DNA from: Gracilariopsis chorda | Taxonomy: Eukaryota > Rhodophyta > Florideophyceae > Gracilariales > Gracilariaceae | NCBI GenBank assembly: GCA_003194525.1 | Contig: NBIV01000242.1 | Coordinates: 1 to 64,000 of the forward strand | DNA: 64,000 nt | Reading direction: 5' to 3' | Shown here: piece by piece, positions 44,901 through 58,032 of the stretch | Layout of the letters: every line of letters starts with the position of its first letter | How positions within the stretch are numbered: position 1 is the first letter of the stretch | The notes under the pieces: model-generated | The model's input: only the letters and a program-made list of their open reading frames with translations | Told to the model about the DNA's origin: nothing | Database searches by the model: none | Made by a program: the position numbers and the translations under genes

Positions 44901-47751
44901 CTTATAATTCTTAAGAAGCAGACTGGCCGCAAACGCATTGAGCCAAGCGGTCGAACCAGCGTTGTGCTTGCTCTTTTTACAGATAATGCCAGAGTATACG
45001 TTTCAAAGCGTTCTGCGCATGAATTAGGTTTTGCAAATGAACTAGAACTCCGTGGGATTGAGCATAAAATTATTGTAGCATACAAACCGCACCAGAAAAG
45101 GCCACCTGAAACGCGAAACAGATCACTCATGGAGCTAGTAGGGTCCATGGTAAATCACAGCAAACTTTATAAATTGTTCTTGGCCGAAGCGCTAAATGCG
45201 CCTGTGTACGTACGCAACCGTGTTACCATGACAAATTTGCTGAGCAGTTCTACTCCTTTCGAATTGTGGATAAGGCGGAAGCCAGACTTCAGCAACTTAA
45301 GAGCGTTTAAGAACAACTTTTGGTACAAAATCGTCGATCGCAAGCTGAATGAACTTAAGGAAGGTCCGTAGAAGCAACCTTAGTCGGCTACAACAGTGGT
45401 TTCAATGGTTAAAAACTGCAGAACAAGAGCAAAGGCAAGGTCATAGTTTCGCATGACGCTCGAATAAACCTGAATCATGTAATCACTAGCTCCAATACAA
45501 GTGATGAATACCAGGACTACATAGGGATCGTTATCATTGATATCTCTGAGTAGAGCAGAGACCATGATACTTGCGAGTCTGCGACTCCGTCCCTCATTAG
45601 TATTGACACCAATCCGCATATTACTACTAGTTAGAACATTTCCAGAGATGAATTTAAGAGTTTCGAAACAGAACCCTTTAAAGGACCCACAGGAGTCACG
45701 CAAAACCCTTAGCGATAGTGTGGTGATGCTGCACGGATAACGGCATGTGATAAGGATCCCACCATCAATTTTAGTGCTGCTATTTCAAGTCCAGATTCCG
45801 TTGGAGTTAAAAAGGCCATGGACAGTGGGTATGCACACCTCTCATGCAGCATGGCACGCTGGGAACTTGTATCAGATCCACCAAATTGGAATGTGACTGT
45901 TTGTAAGTGGGTGTTCATAACCAATTTAGATACGAAATGATCGGTTGGCATTATTCGTTACAGAGCTTCGCCCGTCCCTCGTGGTTTTTCATGGTTAGAG
46001 GGTTTTGGCTTCTCAGAGATCTATGCGCCTGTGGTTAAGTTCACCTCTATACTAGTGATTTTTATCTATTGTCGATGTTGAATATCTTCATCTGCATCGA
46101 ATTTATGTGAGGACAGCATTGGTGTATCGTGAGCTTAAAGAAACTGTGTAAGTAGACCAGCGTGACGGATTCTTAAAATCCAATGCTTAGCACTTGCTTT
46201 GCTTGCCGCATAAAGTGGTTTATGGTTTGAAACAAGCTGTACTTCAATGGCGCGCAAAGGTCTTCACATTCTTTGTACAAGACCCAGAGCTGAAACCGTT
46301 GCATGCAGATCGGGGCGTAGTGATGGGAGTTGCTGAGGACGCAATAGTCGTCATAGCTGTGTACGTCAATACTTGCCAAAGTAAGTATGTTCTGAACAGC
46401 GTGCAGTTTGCACTTTTCAAATAATTCCATGTGAAAAAGTTTTGCAGACCATGCCTGGTGTCTGGTTGTGATATACATCGTGATGGAGCGAATTGCGTTC
46501 TCCTTTTTTCTCAGTCGTTGTAGGACCGTAAAGTTTTGGAGCGCTCTAACATGCTCGCCCCGAAGGCAGTTAATAAACCAATGCAACAGAATATCGACTT
46601 GGGTAAGGACTGTTATCCTCTTCCCTGCTTCTCATATCCTCAGCTTATTAGCTCTCTGATGTATCTAGCAATTGGATCGAAACCAGACATATGCTTTGCA
46701 GTTTGCAACCTTGCCTAATATGCTGAGAGTGCTGGAAAAGTACATTGGAGGTCCGCCAAGAGAGAGTTCTGAGGTATCCTGTGGGCTCGTTGTCCCTTGG
46801 TATCATGTTTGATGAAGCAGAGCGTTTACAACCTCATGGGTTTGAAGACTCCGACTGCGCAGATGAAGTAGAGACCAGAAACGTGTCAAGTGGATAACTG
46901 TTCATGACCAGTGAAGGGCCTGTATACTCTTCATCACTTCAGTAAAAAGTGGGTGCTTTGTCCAGTACAGAGGCGAAATAAATAAGTCTTTGCTCCGGGG
47001 TGAAGGGGAGAGTGTGTCTTCATCGACTGGTAAACGCTATCTCTCAATTATTTGACATTCCCTCTATGTCTGGGCTGGTGGAAGTGCATGCATATAATCA
47101 AGGGTGCATGGCTTTGGACTAGAATGAGGTGGTGGATCGTCGAACAAGACACATAGATATTCGACACTACTTTGCGACGCAAGCAATACAGGATAGGGTG
47201 GTACGTCTTTTCTGGTGCACTACTGAAGATACGATGGCGGATATTTTGAACAAACCATTGGATAGATTTAAGCATGAGAAGTATAGAACTGAGAGCGGCA
47301 TGTCCATGACAGATACGTGAAGAAAGTCACAGAGGGGAGGTGTTGGATATACTACATATGTGTGAATTAGTGGTCTGCCACCGTCTACAAATTAGTATAG
47401 GTTCCAACGTATACGATGTGTACATTTGGTGCAGCTGGAAACCTGGTTGCCCTGTCTGGAGCATATTTCTGCCACAGGATGTGTTTACAGCGTCACTCTG
47501 CAATGTCCTTGGTACCACTCTGTAGACATTGGTATTGTGCATTGTCATTGTTTTGACGCACAAAAATGATAGCGAGTGTCATGCAGAAACGTAGACAAAT
47601 GTTACTGGCAGGACTAAGTGCCCCCGGTAACATTGGATAGGGTTTAGTGTAGTATACCAGAAGGCGGAAAAATTGCAAGTTTGAAAGTGTATATGAGGCG
47701 CTGGACTTGTGGTTCCTAGTAGAGCCCAGTCGGACCTGGCATATATTCTTG
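41930..47751 (+). mobile_element. Copia element H, third family, with both LTRs (fossil)
   Basis: The 5' LTR (about 41,930-42,292) and 3' LTR (47,341-47,751) share order and many words: GTGTACACTTGGTGCA versus GTGTACATTTGGTGCA, GTTTAGTGTAGT-like, GCGCTAGACTC versus GCGCTGGACTTG. Between them are scraps of gag (about 43,630-43,950), integrase (44,750-45,370), reverse transcriptase (about 45,900-46,720) and RNase H (47,130-47,320), closing at the purine tract before the 3' LTR. Very broken. The LTRs are strongly diverged, so it is old. 42,300-43,600 has no recognisable coding. Confidence 0.75.
47341..47751 (+). repeat. 3' LTR of Copia H
   Basis: Starts TGTTGGATATACTAC right after the purine tract CAGAGGGGAGG and ends near ATATATTCTTG. 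The 5' partner at about 41,930-42,292 is shorter or partly lost. Confidence 0.7.
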
Positions 47752-48100
47752 TTCAACCGTTAACATCAACCTCTCCGCTAACCTGCTAATAATCACGATA
47801 TTCATTGCCAAGAACACAATTCTCGCATAAAGTTGATTGAGTACAGTTTGATGATGAAGCACATCGTGTAGCGCTTTCCATATGTTAGCAGCAGTGAAAA
47901 CGTCCCTCACAAGATGCTGGTGATCATCAAGAAGTGTCAGACCAACGATGAATTTGGCTTTTGCATCATTTGTTTCGCATATTAAATTGATCTGCACTTG
48001 GGAAACGTTCTTTCACCAGATGCTCCTCGAAATTACGATATATAAGTACGAGCTCAACCTTTTGCGGTCGCCCATGGCCTTTATCTCTACCTGATCTTCA
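47752..48100 (-). mobile_element. Copia gag fragment, minus strand (fossil)
   Basis: Minus-strand reading gives a UBN2-type gag segment (AKFIVGLTLLDDHQHLVRDV, AANIWKALHDVLHHQT). It abuts the Copia H 3' LTR directly, so H probably inserted into it or beside it. Broken. Confidence 0.6.
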
Positions 48101-50220
48101 ATCTTAAAAATACACAACCTGTCCATCTGAGATGTGTGTTTAGCGGCCAAAACCCCAACATCTGTACGAATAATATTGAAAACGTGAAATATGATCAGCG
48201 GATCAAATGGCAGAAAATTCTATTCTTGGTACTCTAGAGGTCGGACCTCTGTCCCTCAGAGCCCTTTTTGGTAGGATATGATTTCTTCCGCCTATTCTCT
48301 CCTTGCGGCTAGTGAAAAGTAGCGTTTCTATCTACGAGAGATCCAAAAAAAATGGTCCCTAACCGCAGATATGCATTCATTATTACACCCAGTCTGGACT
48401 GTCGCCAAAACTTTTGAAACGGCGAAACTGTATTTAGCGTCATAGAGCTTCCTTGAGTCAAAGAGCAATCAAATACGATTACTGGCAACGTCATCCGTAT
48501 AGAGAGTGATCCTTCAGACCCCCCTCGCTGCAGAGACACAGCCCTCTTCGTATCAAAAGCTTGTTGTGGTATTTTTGCCACAGCTCAAGTACCTGGCACC
48601 TAATATTACGTTCAGTGTCATGATCCGTTCTTCTACCAAACACGTCTTCCTTCTCACAAATGAGACAATGGTTATACTATGCTTGAATTTCTTGGTTCAT
48701 TACGATGGTCATATCGAAGAGATGGTGTCCGATCAACAATCTCAACACGAGAAAATTTTTCGAAACAATTGGCTTGAAATCTGATTTTTTCAACTGCGTG
48801 GTCGGCCGTCCTTTGCTCGTGTACAAATAGCATTCAGATAGGTGTAAGGAGCCTCTTACTATGTTCTTTGGGAACCTGGGAGATCGAATACGTAGACTAA
48901 TGGCTCGAGGGAGCGCACTCAGAGCTGAGGTATGATTTCTTTGAGGGCTCAGACCCGTACAAACGCGGTGTAAGCATGCGCTACTGTTTTAAGAATGAAA
49001 ATTGTACCTGGGTTTGACAACGGTTACCTGCATCGATGTCAGTGGACTCTGCATCCACGTGGTTGGTCATTGGCGTACAGTGTTTATAATCGAGTATGAA
49101 AAGTTTTGCTACTAAAAAAGGTGTTTCTTCTCCGATTCTCCGAACGGTTCTCCAAATGGGACAGAAGTGCCCAAAAATTACGCCATAGCATTTGATTAGC
49201 AGAAGAAAAAAGAAATGTCTCGAGACATCGAAACACAATTCTGGGTTTGGCCTCCTCACCTCTCTGTCAAGGGATTTGTAATTCCGCTATTAGATAGCCC
49301 TGCACAGCTCTCATAATGTGGATCTGGTGGTCCGGGAGGGAAACCTAATGCGAAGCGGGAACCTTGCGTACCACCGATTCCTTCTATGTCACAGTTAGTG
49401 GGTTACCTCGGGCAGTAGCTCCAGCGACTGAGGCGTTGGAAATTGTTTTTCTGGGGTACTACTGATCGTCTCTAGGAGGCAATAATACCAAAAAACACAT
49501 CTATGAGCTTAGGGCTGTAGGTTTCTGATCGACGTTTGAACGAATAAAACGATTACTGGAAGGCTTGGCCACTCCTTAGGTAGACGGCCGGCTCAATCTG
49601 AGTCTTTACATCTTGGAGACCCAAATTTCGCAGCAGAAACGAAGAAGAGGAATATTTTTGAAACAAGTATAATGAAAACCAAAATATTTCACAACCCAGA
49701 AACATTCAATTCGAAATCTAAATTATCTTTCCAGGTCACGAGACAACTTTTATGGCAAAGCTGCCAAAAGGGGAAAGCCGTCCAATGAGATTCGACCCTT
49801 GCATATTATGTAGTCGGCCCCCTGTATCCGACGGATGTTGAGTGTAGAACCAAAAAAGACCCCGGAATGCCACGAAAGCAGAAGCCATAGCCCTCGAATG
49901 CGGTAGAAGGTAGCAGAATGGTTCATAACAGCCTTATGGGCAGGGATATTGAAGAGGAGACAACAGAATTAAAAAGAAAGAGATCCGAACGCATGGTGTG
50001 ATAAAGACTCAAAAGAACGTTTGTGGACACCAGAGACAGGCGAAGAGGAAGATAGAACCCAACAAAAACGACTTTATGGATATTATATGCAGTAAAAACG
50101 AACGCATAGGAAAAGTGAACAAACTTTACAAATGAAAGATATGTTTGAGAAGCAAACTGCTTCAATAGCCCGAACGGTTGACAATCTCCATTCTAATCGC
50201 AGTCTCTGCCTTAGACAATT
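48101..50220. other. No recognisable gene
   Basis: Only short open stretches on both strands, without family motifs. Base composition is ordinary to AT-rich. It may be eroded repeat or unique intergenic DNA. Confidence 0.5.
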
Positions 50221-50609
50221 AGAAATATGTCGTTCAGAGCACCTATCCGAGTTGATATCTTATTAAGATCAGTTCTCAAAAGCAGCCTCTGTTTTCTGCA
50301 CGAGAAGCAATTGCTATGGAGGTTTCATTTCCTAATCAGTGTAAATCACCGCGCGTTGCACTGTAGTCCAAACCAACTAACATGTTACTTGAAAGCAACA
50401 AAATGGCTTACTTCTTCTCTTCGGATGGGAAGGGCGACAAGCCGGTTTTTACGGACTTTGGCCGTCCGGAGAGATCGTCGGAGGGCCAGTTAGATGTCTT
50501 CCTAGGAAGTGGCGTGCCTTGCACGCCAGTAAGGCATGTCCACGTGGACAGCCCGGGAAATCTACCAATTCAACCGCCGCCACGGGCAGCTATATCTATA
50601 GCTAGATAT

Positions 50610-50830
50610 TGTTTCTCGCTCTCCCATACCGTCCTTGCCTGCACTCTTACACCATCTCGCTCTCTCACACCGTCCGTCTCTGCTCTCTCACACCATTTCG
50701 CTCTCTCACACCATCTCACTCTCATACTATTGCGCGTGTCTCTCACACGTTTGCGCCTGCTTCCCCACACTGTCGCCTGGCTTTCACCCGGTCCCGCCTG
50801 CTCTTTACCCGGTCCCGCCTGCACTTCACG
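50610..50830. repeat. CTCTCACACC-type pyrimidine repeat
   Basis: Loose tandem array of CTCTCACACC(A/G)T(C/T)TCG units, grading into CCCGGTCCCGCCTGC units at its right end. The ORF through it is a by-product of the repeat. Confidence 0.75.
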
Positions 50831-51009
50831 TAGTGTGTCTGACTACTCCGTCGTCACCGAGTTAATTACCTACATAGGGTCAGCTGCTGTAAAGGTACTT
50901 TAAGCCAACTTCATACTAATTGAGACGTACTAAATTGGGGTTCTAGTCCCCTAGTATACTCTTAATAGAAATTTACTTCAGAGTTATAGTAGCAGGATAT
51001 AGCTTGAAG

Positions 51010-52245
51010 ATGGATCGAACCCACACAACTACTGAGAGGACTCTTAGAGGTGATATCCCGGAAAAACGAATGGCTACCAAAGCCACCAAGTAAAGGCCGT
51101 ACAGCGTTCGCGAGGGCATTATTTGGAAGTATTCCAGCCGATGTGATGTCAACAAGGTGTCGGTACTATCAGGAAACGTAGGCCCAAGGACGTATGTTAT
51201 CAGGTGTGCCAACAGTGATGAAGATAGGTTCTCCAAGGAAAAGGTCTCTCAACTGCTTGGGTCCCATATCCTTCCTTTTATCGATGACGGTCCATGGAGG
51301 GAGTGTTTATTCGAAGATTTGTATCTTCTCGGACTTATACTATCTGTCCGAGACAACACAAATTATTTGGCGCTGCCACGATTTGACTGGATGATTGAAA
51401 TGATTGTGTACAAGGATCACTGGTACTTTGGTGTTGACTCAGTCATCAAACAGGAGCCTGCGATTGATTTTTATACTCTTCGTACCTTTGACACTCCCGG
51501 AAGCCATACTCATAAGATCTCCTCTTCTGATCGATTCCGGTTTGGAACTGATGGTCGTATCATGGCAATCTCTGCTATTGACGAGTGGTGCTCTCGCCAT
51601 CCGGGATGTTACTTAAAAATGTCCACCGTGCGGTCTCGAGAAGACAACTCCGACCTTCGGGGTTAGGAACTTCAGGATGAGCATCCTATTCGCTTCCGAA
51701 ACGAGACGAGCCTTTGTCTCCCTGCAGTGCTTTGTAACGGATTGTTCGCACGCCAACCTCCTGTCTGTCATGATTATTGGGGTACGTTCCTTGATTACCT
51801 GCACGCATTCGAGAACTTTGGGATTCCTCCTCCACTGATTAGGGACCTTCGGGATCTTCAGAAGTAGCTGTCGCAGAGGGATGCAAACCTGGAGAGAGTT
51901 CAGTTCGGTACTGCGCTTTCTCTTCGCCAGATTATCAACCTTCCGGTGGGCGTCTATCTGTTAGCACTTCGTGGTTCCGGCCGAGTTTATTATACTGTTG
52001 AAATCGATACTGATCACAAACACATTCTCGACTTTGCTGAAGCTTATTGGCTCCAGTTATGCAGGCAAGCTTTGGAAAGACGTGTTGGTGGTGGCTCGAC
52101 GTTCATATATGTATCTGAGATCCGGAAACTAGTATTAACGTCAAGAAGTTACTCGAAGCGCACCCTTCACCGCCACAACAACCATGGTAAGCGTCACCGT
52201 AGGCATGCGTCACATCGTGAGGGGGATGTTATAGTCCTCGATTAG
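51010..52245 (+). pseudogene. Interrupted ORF of unknown family (about 411 codons)
   Basis: One frame stays readable from ATG at 51,010 (MDRTHTTTERTLRG) to 52,245, with about three breaks. No family is recognised. Parts look globular (PRFDWMIEMIVYKDHWYFGVD, YWGTFLDYLHAFENFGIPPP, GVYLLALRGSGRVYYTVEID) and the end is basic (NNHGKRHRRHASHREGD). It lies tail to tail with a minus-strand Gypsy integrase fragment (52,377-53,060), so it may be an accessory ORF of that retroelement or an unrelated relic. I treat it as a fossil. Confidence 0.5.
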
Positions 52246-52376
52246 GTTTTTCATCAAGCGCTAGTCCCTCAACCACTATGCCTTCATTCAATAAACCACG
52301 CACAAATTGCATATATGCATCTGCTTTCCTAATATCATATATCAAGGTTTTATAATATATTAGTTTAGCCAGTTAC

Positions 52377-53060
52377 TCATGCTTGTTCACCTTCCCTTCT
52401 CTTCTTTAGAATCTTTGGTCTTCTTACATATGGTACTAGGCGTGGAGCGTGAATAGGACTCCTGCTTATTTTTTCATGCCTTGAAGCAGGGTGCTTAGCT
52501 GTAATGTTCGTACAAGGACCATAGAACTTAGATGTAAACGGGTGCCATTTCTTGGCTTTGTTCATACTTGCCCCTCGAGCTATTAGTAATTCGTTTTCTA
52601 CCTGAATTACTTTATCCCTAGCAGCTCGTTGGGAATTTGCGTGCTTCAGAGCTCGCATGGCCCTTTGGCGCAAGGCAGACTCCAACTACACCCCACGATG
52701 TAAGTCGCCACTCCTTATGATGAGAGCGGAGGGATCATCTTGCGACATGCGTGGTGGAACACAGTACAGCAATTCAAATGGACAAGGTCCATTCCTCCGA
52801 TGACTGCGCCTGTATCCAAACAGTACCTTCTGCAGAACTTCGTCCCAAGGCTCATGGCACTCTAGGATGCTCTTCGTCATGGACTTCTCTAGAATGCCAA
52901 TCATCCGTTCAGGTCTGCCATTCGAAATTGGTGCATATGCCATCACGGTCTTCCAGGTGATGCCGTGGTGTTTCTTGACTTCTGAGCAGAACACTTTTTT
53001 ATGGCTCTACATTCCAACAAGTGGGTTTCGGATCGTGTACCTAACCATCGTAGACGCCAA
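52377..53060 (-). mobile_element. Ty3/Gypsy integrase C-terminal fragment (fossil)
   Basis: Minus-strand remnant: VMAYAPISNGRPERMIGIL is the conserved end of the integrase core, followed by LFGYRRSHRRNGPCPFELLY and a chromatin-side tail (KKWHPFTSKFYGPCTN). No LTR is identified. Broken. Confidence 0.75.
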
Positions 53061-56000
53061 CCTACTGTGACGGTATTCATTTGTGCAATTATAACTATTT
53101 TGACTACAAGGTGCGAAAACTAATACCCTTAAGCAGTTTCTTTCAAAATTGAGAGTCTCTTTGAGGAAAAATTACACTTTTGAATGAACCATGAAAACCA
53201 ACTGGACTGCATACGTAGAGGTCAAAACCTGCATTAATAGCTTGTGTGTGAACTGTCAGACTAAATGTTACAGGGAGAGCTAATTGTGTGCGGCTCGAGT
53301 GCTAAGGATGTCTCCACTTGGGATCCACGCCATATCCAAAGAATGAAAGAATTGTGAGTTCTCATGCCAATGGTCTCACTTTGGAGGACGCACGGAACTC
53401 GGCTCAAGAGCATATGGAGTGCTAGATACTTGAATATTGGACTCCAATTGATCTCATCAAAGTCCAAAATCTTTCTCCAGCGTACATTGGTGCGCAGTAT
53501 GCCAGATACCAGTATAGAATAGTAGAGACATCAATACAGGTATGGAAATTGTGACAGATATTTTAGGGTACTCATGATTATGCCAGCAAATGGACCAACA
53601 AGAGTTGTTTGGATATTGACCTCCGCTTTATAGACAGCGATGCAGAACCCATGCACGAGATCAATACATATCAGTCAAATAGAGATAAATCATTGGAATC
53701 CCAGTCCCCGTGCAATGCCTGCTGAGGCTTCTTAAACTTACATGAAAGGTTTGTTTCGGAATAAAATAAAGTATACATCTTTTTATTATGTTGATGTAAC
53801 ACCTTACGACATCATATTGCCTCTGCATTAATATTACATAATGAAAGCGGCATATTCATCTGCATACCAAGTCGACCAAATGTTAAATCTTAACGGAATT
53901 TTTGAGTCAAAGAGTTATGGGTACTGTCGCACACCAGCTTCTTTTCTTCGGATCTGGTGCATGCTTGCACATCTTTAGACCACAATGTAAAACTTTGAGC
54001 CGTTCTAAAGCAAAACTTTCCTACGACAGGTTACAGCGTTCCTGAAGTAGTTTCTACCCTAAATTGTTTGAAATATAAAGTATCTTGCCAATAGTTTGAC
54101 AAAAGGCACCTCTACCTGGACTCCGAAATTTTTCATGGTTCCCATTATATATACGCTGCAGCTGACCAAGTATGATGGCTTGCTTGCGTTCATCACATCA
54201 TTAGTCATTGTAAACGCTCGTACGATTTCCAATGCCATGACAGTCAATAATTTTGCGTCGAAAAGACTGGGTCCAGCCCTCACGTTGAGAAAATCAATGC
54301 ACCGAATCAAGTTCTAAACAGAATGCCGAAAAGTGACCTTCCCATTCTTTTCTATTTTCCTTACCTGAGTAATCGTAGAGGAACCTATTTGCTATTCCAA
54401 ATTTATTTTTGTATTGACCAAAGAGTGAACATCTATGAGAACTAGCCTTTGCACCATGCTTTTACTGTTGAGATGAGTATGACGTAGTTTTTGCTCCTCG
54501 CTCTCGGCACTTTAGGCCTGGTCGTGCGCAGTCACCGTCAACCGCCGTATTCGCAATGGTTATCAGTCTGATTCGTTAAATGACCGAAGTTTTCAGATAT
54601 TGGTACTCATGGTTTCTGCCCAGTTCGTAAAATAGTAGCCGATGATTTTGTGGTAGTGCTTCTGAACATGCGGAATATGAATCTGAAAATGGCATTAATA
54701 GATGTCGTATCCAAGTGGCAAGTTAACAGAAGGAACCGAAAACCGAGGTTCTAAGTGACTGAATCACTCTAAACCCGAAGAGAAGTGGGCTGATGTGCGT
54801 AAAATAATATGCAGATATCCCAGAGAAGTACGTGGATGCTCTTTTGATGGGCGTTAACACGTTAAATTGGTTCCGTGCGTAAAACATGAGACGTGCTATT
54901 CTACGTAGTACTAACCACTTATTGTAATTGTGTCACATGTACATGTTAATTTACAATTGATGTCCGAATGATTCTATAACATCAATAAATTGAAATGCAA
55001 GCAATGTTTTTAATTTTTTAACATCATTTGGATATCAATCACGAATTTGGATGTACATCTGGTAACTGATAAGTGGTTAGTACTGCGTTCGATAGCACGT
55101 GTGATGTCTTACGCGCGGTATCACTAAGATGTATGCACGCCCATCCTACGTTCATTTATGTACGTCTCTTTATATACCCTTTAATTGCAAAAAGAGCTCA
55201 TCACGCGCTGTATCCCACAGCACAGCAAGTATGGAACACTCGCACATACTATTTATTTCCGCAAATTTCTTCAATATCCTGCTGATGTCCAAAAATCAAA
55301 GAAATTACATTGCCAGTAATTTCCTAGATTTTTGGACACTAATCGGATATATGGCATAATCTTGGATGCTCATAAGTCTGACATGCGCTGTGCTCCATAT
55401 CTGCGGTTGGATACTGCGGGTAAGGTTTTATGTATATAATCGAAGATTGCACTTGCTGCACATCATTCGTGCATCAGCTTGTCTCCCTAAGATCCTTCTA
55501 AGCTTCTTGCATCGGCCTCCTGTATCGAACTGGCACCCAAGCTGGGTGGTCCCAGAACGTCTGACGCTGTGAGACTGTCCTGCCAGGAGCTTGTATTATG
55601 AATATCGGTTTGCGGAGGATAGATGCTTGCAGAAATGTCATCGATTTCTGTGGATTGGTAGTAGGCATAAAAGAAATATAAGCAGATGAGAAAGTTCTCA
55701 ATGTAGAGACGAGATCTGTATGTACCAAAACTAATCGCACATCAAATTGGTGTCAAAGTCAAAGTCATGTTCTCAGATATTGACAAAGAAATAATCTCAA
55801 AGATGTTCTGCTTTAGATTGTCCCTGTCAAACAAGACAAACACTTTGGAATGTGTTTGAATGGATAGAAACTTATACACATTGGCTTTCCTGTACCACTT
55901 CAGTACGTTATTATGTCCCTATTGACATGCAGGGAGGTGAGCCCGCGCCAGAGAACTTGGAACTTGCATCAAGGTAGCAGCTTGCTACGACTTGAACCGA

Positions 56001-57016
56001 GTGGTACAGAAGAAATTAACCGAGCAGAAACACGAGGAGAACCGTCTAGTACCACTCAACTGGAATCTGCTCTGACCTTTGATGGTATCCAAAAGCTCTA
56101 TATAAGCTTTTGAATTCTCTAATTTGGTAGTTAGGTTTCCACAAGTAGTTGTAACGTGCTTTCTTTTCCAAATCATCTCTGGATGGTGCTGAAAACACGA
56201 AAATTGAACGGGGTTCCCGCCAACTGCAGATCAGGAACGCACCTTTTTCTTTCAATGAGATATGGCTCAATCACATGCCTCCCTTTTAATAAAAACCTTC
56301 TTGGATGGGAATTGTGAGGTCATAAAGCACATGATTGAGAGCAATAAGACCATCTGGTGAGGTAATCATATTTTCTCACTTTAGAAACCAAGCTATCTAT
56401 TCTGTTTACCTATATTCCGAACCAACTCGGGGATGTATATGACATTAAAATAGTTAGTCCATTTGGTTCATAGTTTGGCACTATTGGGTGTAGCGCAACG
56501 CGGTCGCAGAGGTTAATCACACGTTGCGACTTATATATATGGGCATATCGCATCGCCGCGGAAGCGTTCGGTATATGAACCGGAGGTCAATTACTCGAGG
56601 CCGAGGTTACTTGCACATTCTAACGGACATTAGTTTACTTGCCACTTTGGCACACTTAGCACACGTGTAGTGGTGTTTGCACCTAATATTTAGGAATAGC
56701 AACATTCTATTTATCTAATTTAATATAGCTGCCTGACAGTGGGCCGGCGCCGCCTATACTTAGGCAGGCGACCGTGACCCCACTGCAGGGAAGTAAACAC
56801 AATAACAGAGTGTTCGTCTCTGACTCAAAAACCCTTGGTGCCTGATAAACTCCATCGGAGAGCCACCACCGGGTGTAAGACTAGTTACTCCACCTCGTAG
56901 TATCTCGAACCGCATTCTGCGCCGCGTTATCATCCGCTCTGCGTGTTCCATCATTTCGCTTACATTTTCCCTGTTACAGGCAGCATTCCCGTGTCCACCG
57001 GTGATCCCCTATTTCT
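53061..57016. other. No recognisable gene
   Basis: AT-rich stretch with many stops in all frames. Short open stretches near 54,059-54,310, 55,498-55,740 and 55,985-56,176 show no family motif. The last 500 bases (about 56,500-57,016, GC-richer) may be the 5' LTR or leader of the Gypsy element that follows; its 3' LTR is outside the window, so this cannot be tested here. Confidence 0.5.
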
Positions 57017-57354
57017 TTGTCGCTTGTGTTGCGCTTCCTTTCCGGTTATAACGTACGCCTGCACGCACGTCGTGACGGTGAGCCTCGGAGTTATACCCGA
57101 CTAGCGCGCCCACCACAGGTGCCCCTGTTTACTGTTGCTACCCTATACAGAGAAAGTTCCGAACGCCTTCGCGTGTCTTTCCCCTCGCTGGTTATTGCAC
57201 CACAAACGGGTCTCCCGACTTAGAAGGTGGGACGAGACTCAGGTCCTCTGGATCGATTTTCGTGTATACGATTCTTTGCTCCACTGTTTGATTTTTCTTG
57301 TTGTTTTGTTTTGGTTGGGTGTTCTCGGTTTGAGGTTGTTCTTCTGAAATTGCC

Positions 57355-58029
57355 ATGGGTTCTGAAAGGAAGCCGTCCCGAACTCGGAGCAACTCACGAC
57401 TGAGAGGGGTAGGTGGAGATTTGCGGCCACGTCCGTGGTCAGCCCGTGGTAATCAGGATGTTGCCGGAAGAAAGGCTGAAGATCGGAAAAGAGTTTTTAA
57501 GTCGTCAGCTGTCCTAGTTGGTGGACCCTCTACTGTCCTTAAGAACGTCCCTCAGACCACAACTGTGGATAATGATGCACTCGATGTCGAGATGGAAGCA
57601 CAAGGTCGTCACTTGGAGGCTCAGATGTCTGTTATACAGAGCTCCCATGCTGCCCTCGTCAGTGAGGTGGATATGCTCCGTATGAGGCTTGATACCGAAC
57701 TCGTCGGTAGTGTATACGAAGACGTTCGTGTTTTACGAACTGATGTTAACTCTAATTTAGAGGATCTACGTGAATACCCTGATATTGTGAAGGGGATCGA
57801 CTCTAAGTTTAATCGCGTATGGGCTCGTATTGGGACGTTGGAAAATACCATCCGCGATGAAGAAGCTGACCATAGTCCAAAGGCTGAAGTTTCCCATCGG
57901 AGAGGTGGCAACCACCGTGGAAAGACGTACACGATGCGGGAGAATGATCGCGATTACGACTCTGACTCGTCTCATTCCTTGGATCGTTCTAGCCCTTCGG
58001 AAGGATTGCATCGTTCTGAGGCCACGTAA
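57355..58029 (+). pseudogene. Gypsy gag-region ORF 1
   Basis: Starts MGSERKPSRTRSNSRLRG. It has a basic N-terminus, a helical/coiled middle (VSEVDMLRMRLDTELVGSVY) and an acidic/serine tail. It is the first coding part of the Gypsy element. A structural (gag) role is inferred from position. Retroelement fossil. Confidence 0.55.
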
Positions 58030-58032
58030 TGT

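Noticed and set aside
50382-50903. 173-codon ORF
   Set aside because: Most of it is translation of the CTCTCACACC repeat.
54059-54310. 83-codon minus-strand ORF as a possible gag piece
   Set aside because: No motif. It is compatible with chance in AT-rich DNA.
56500-57016. 5' LTR of the right-hand Gypsy element
   Set aside because: The 3' LTR lies outside the window, so no pair can be compared. Left as a possibility only.
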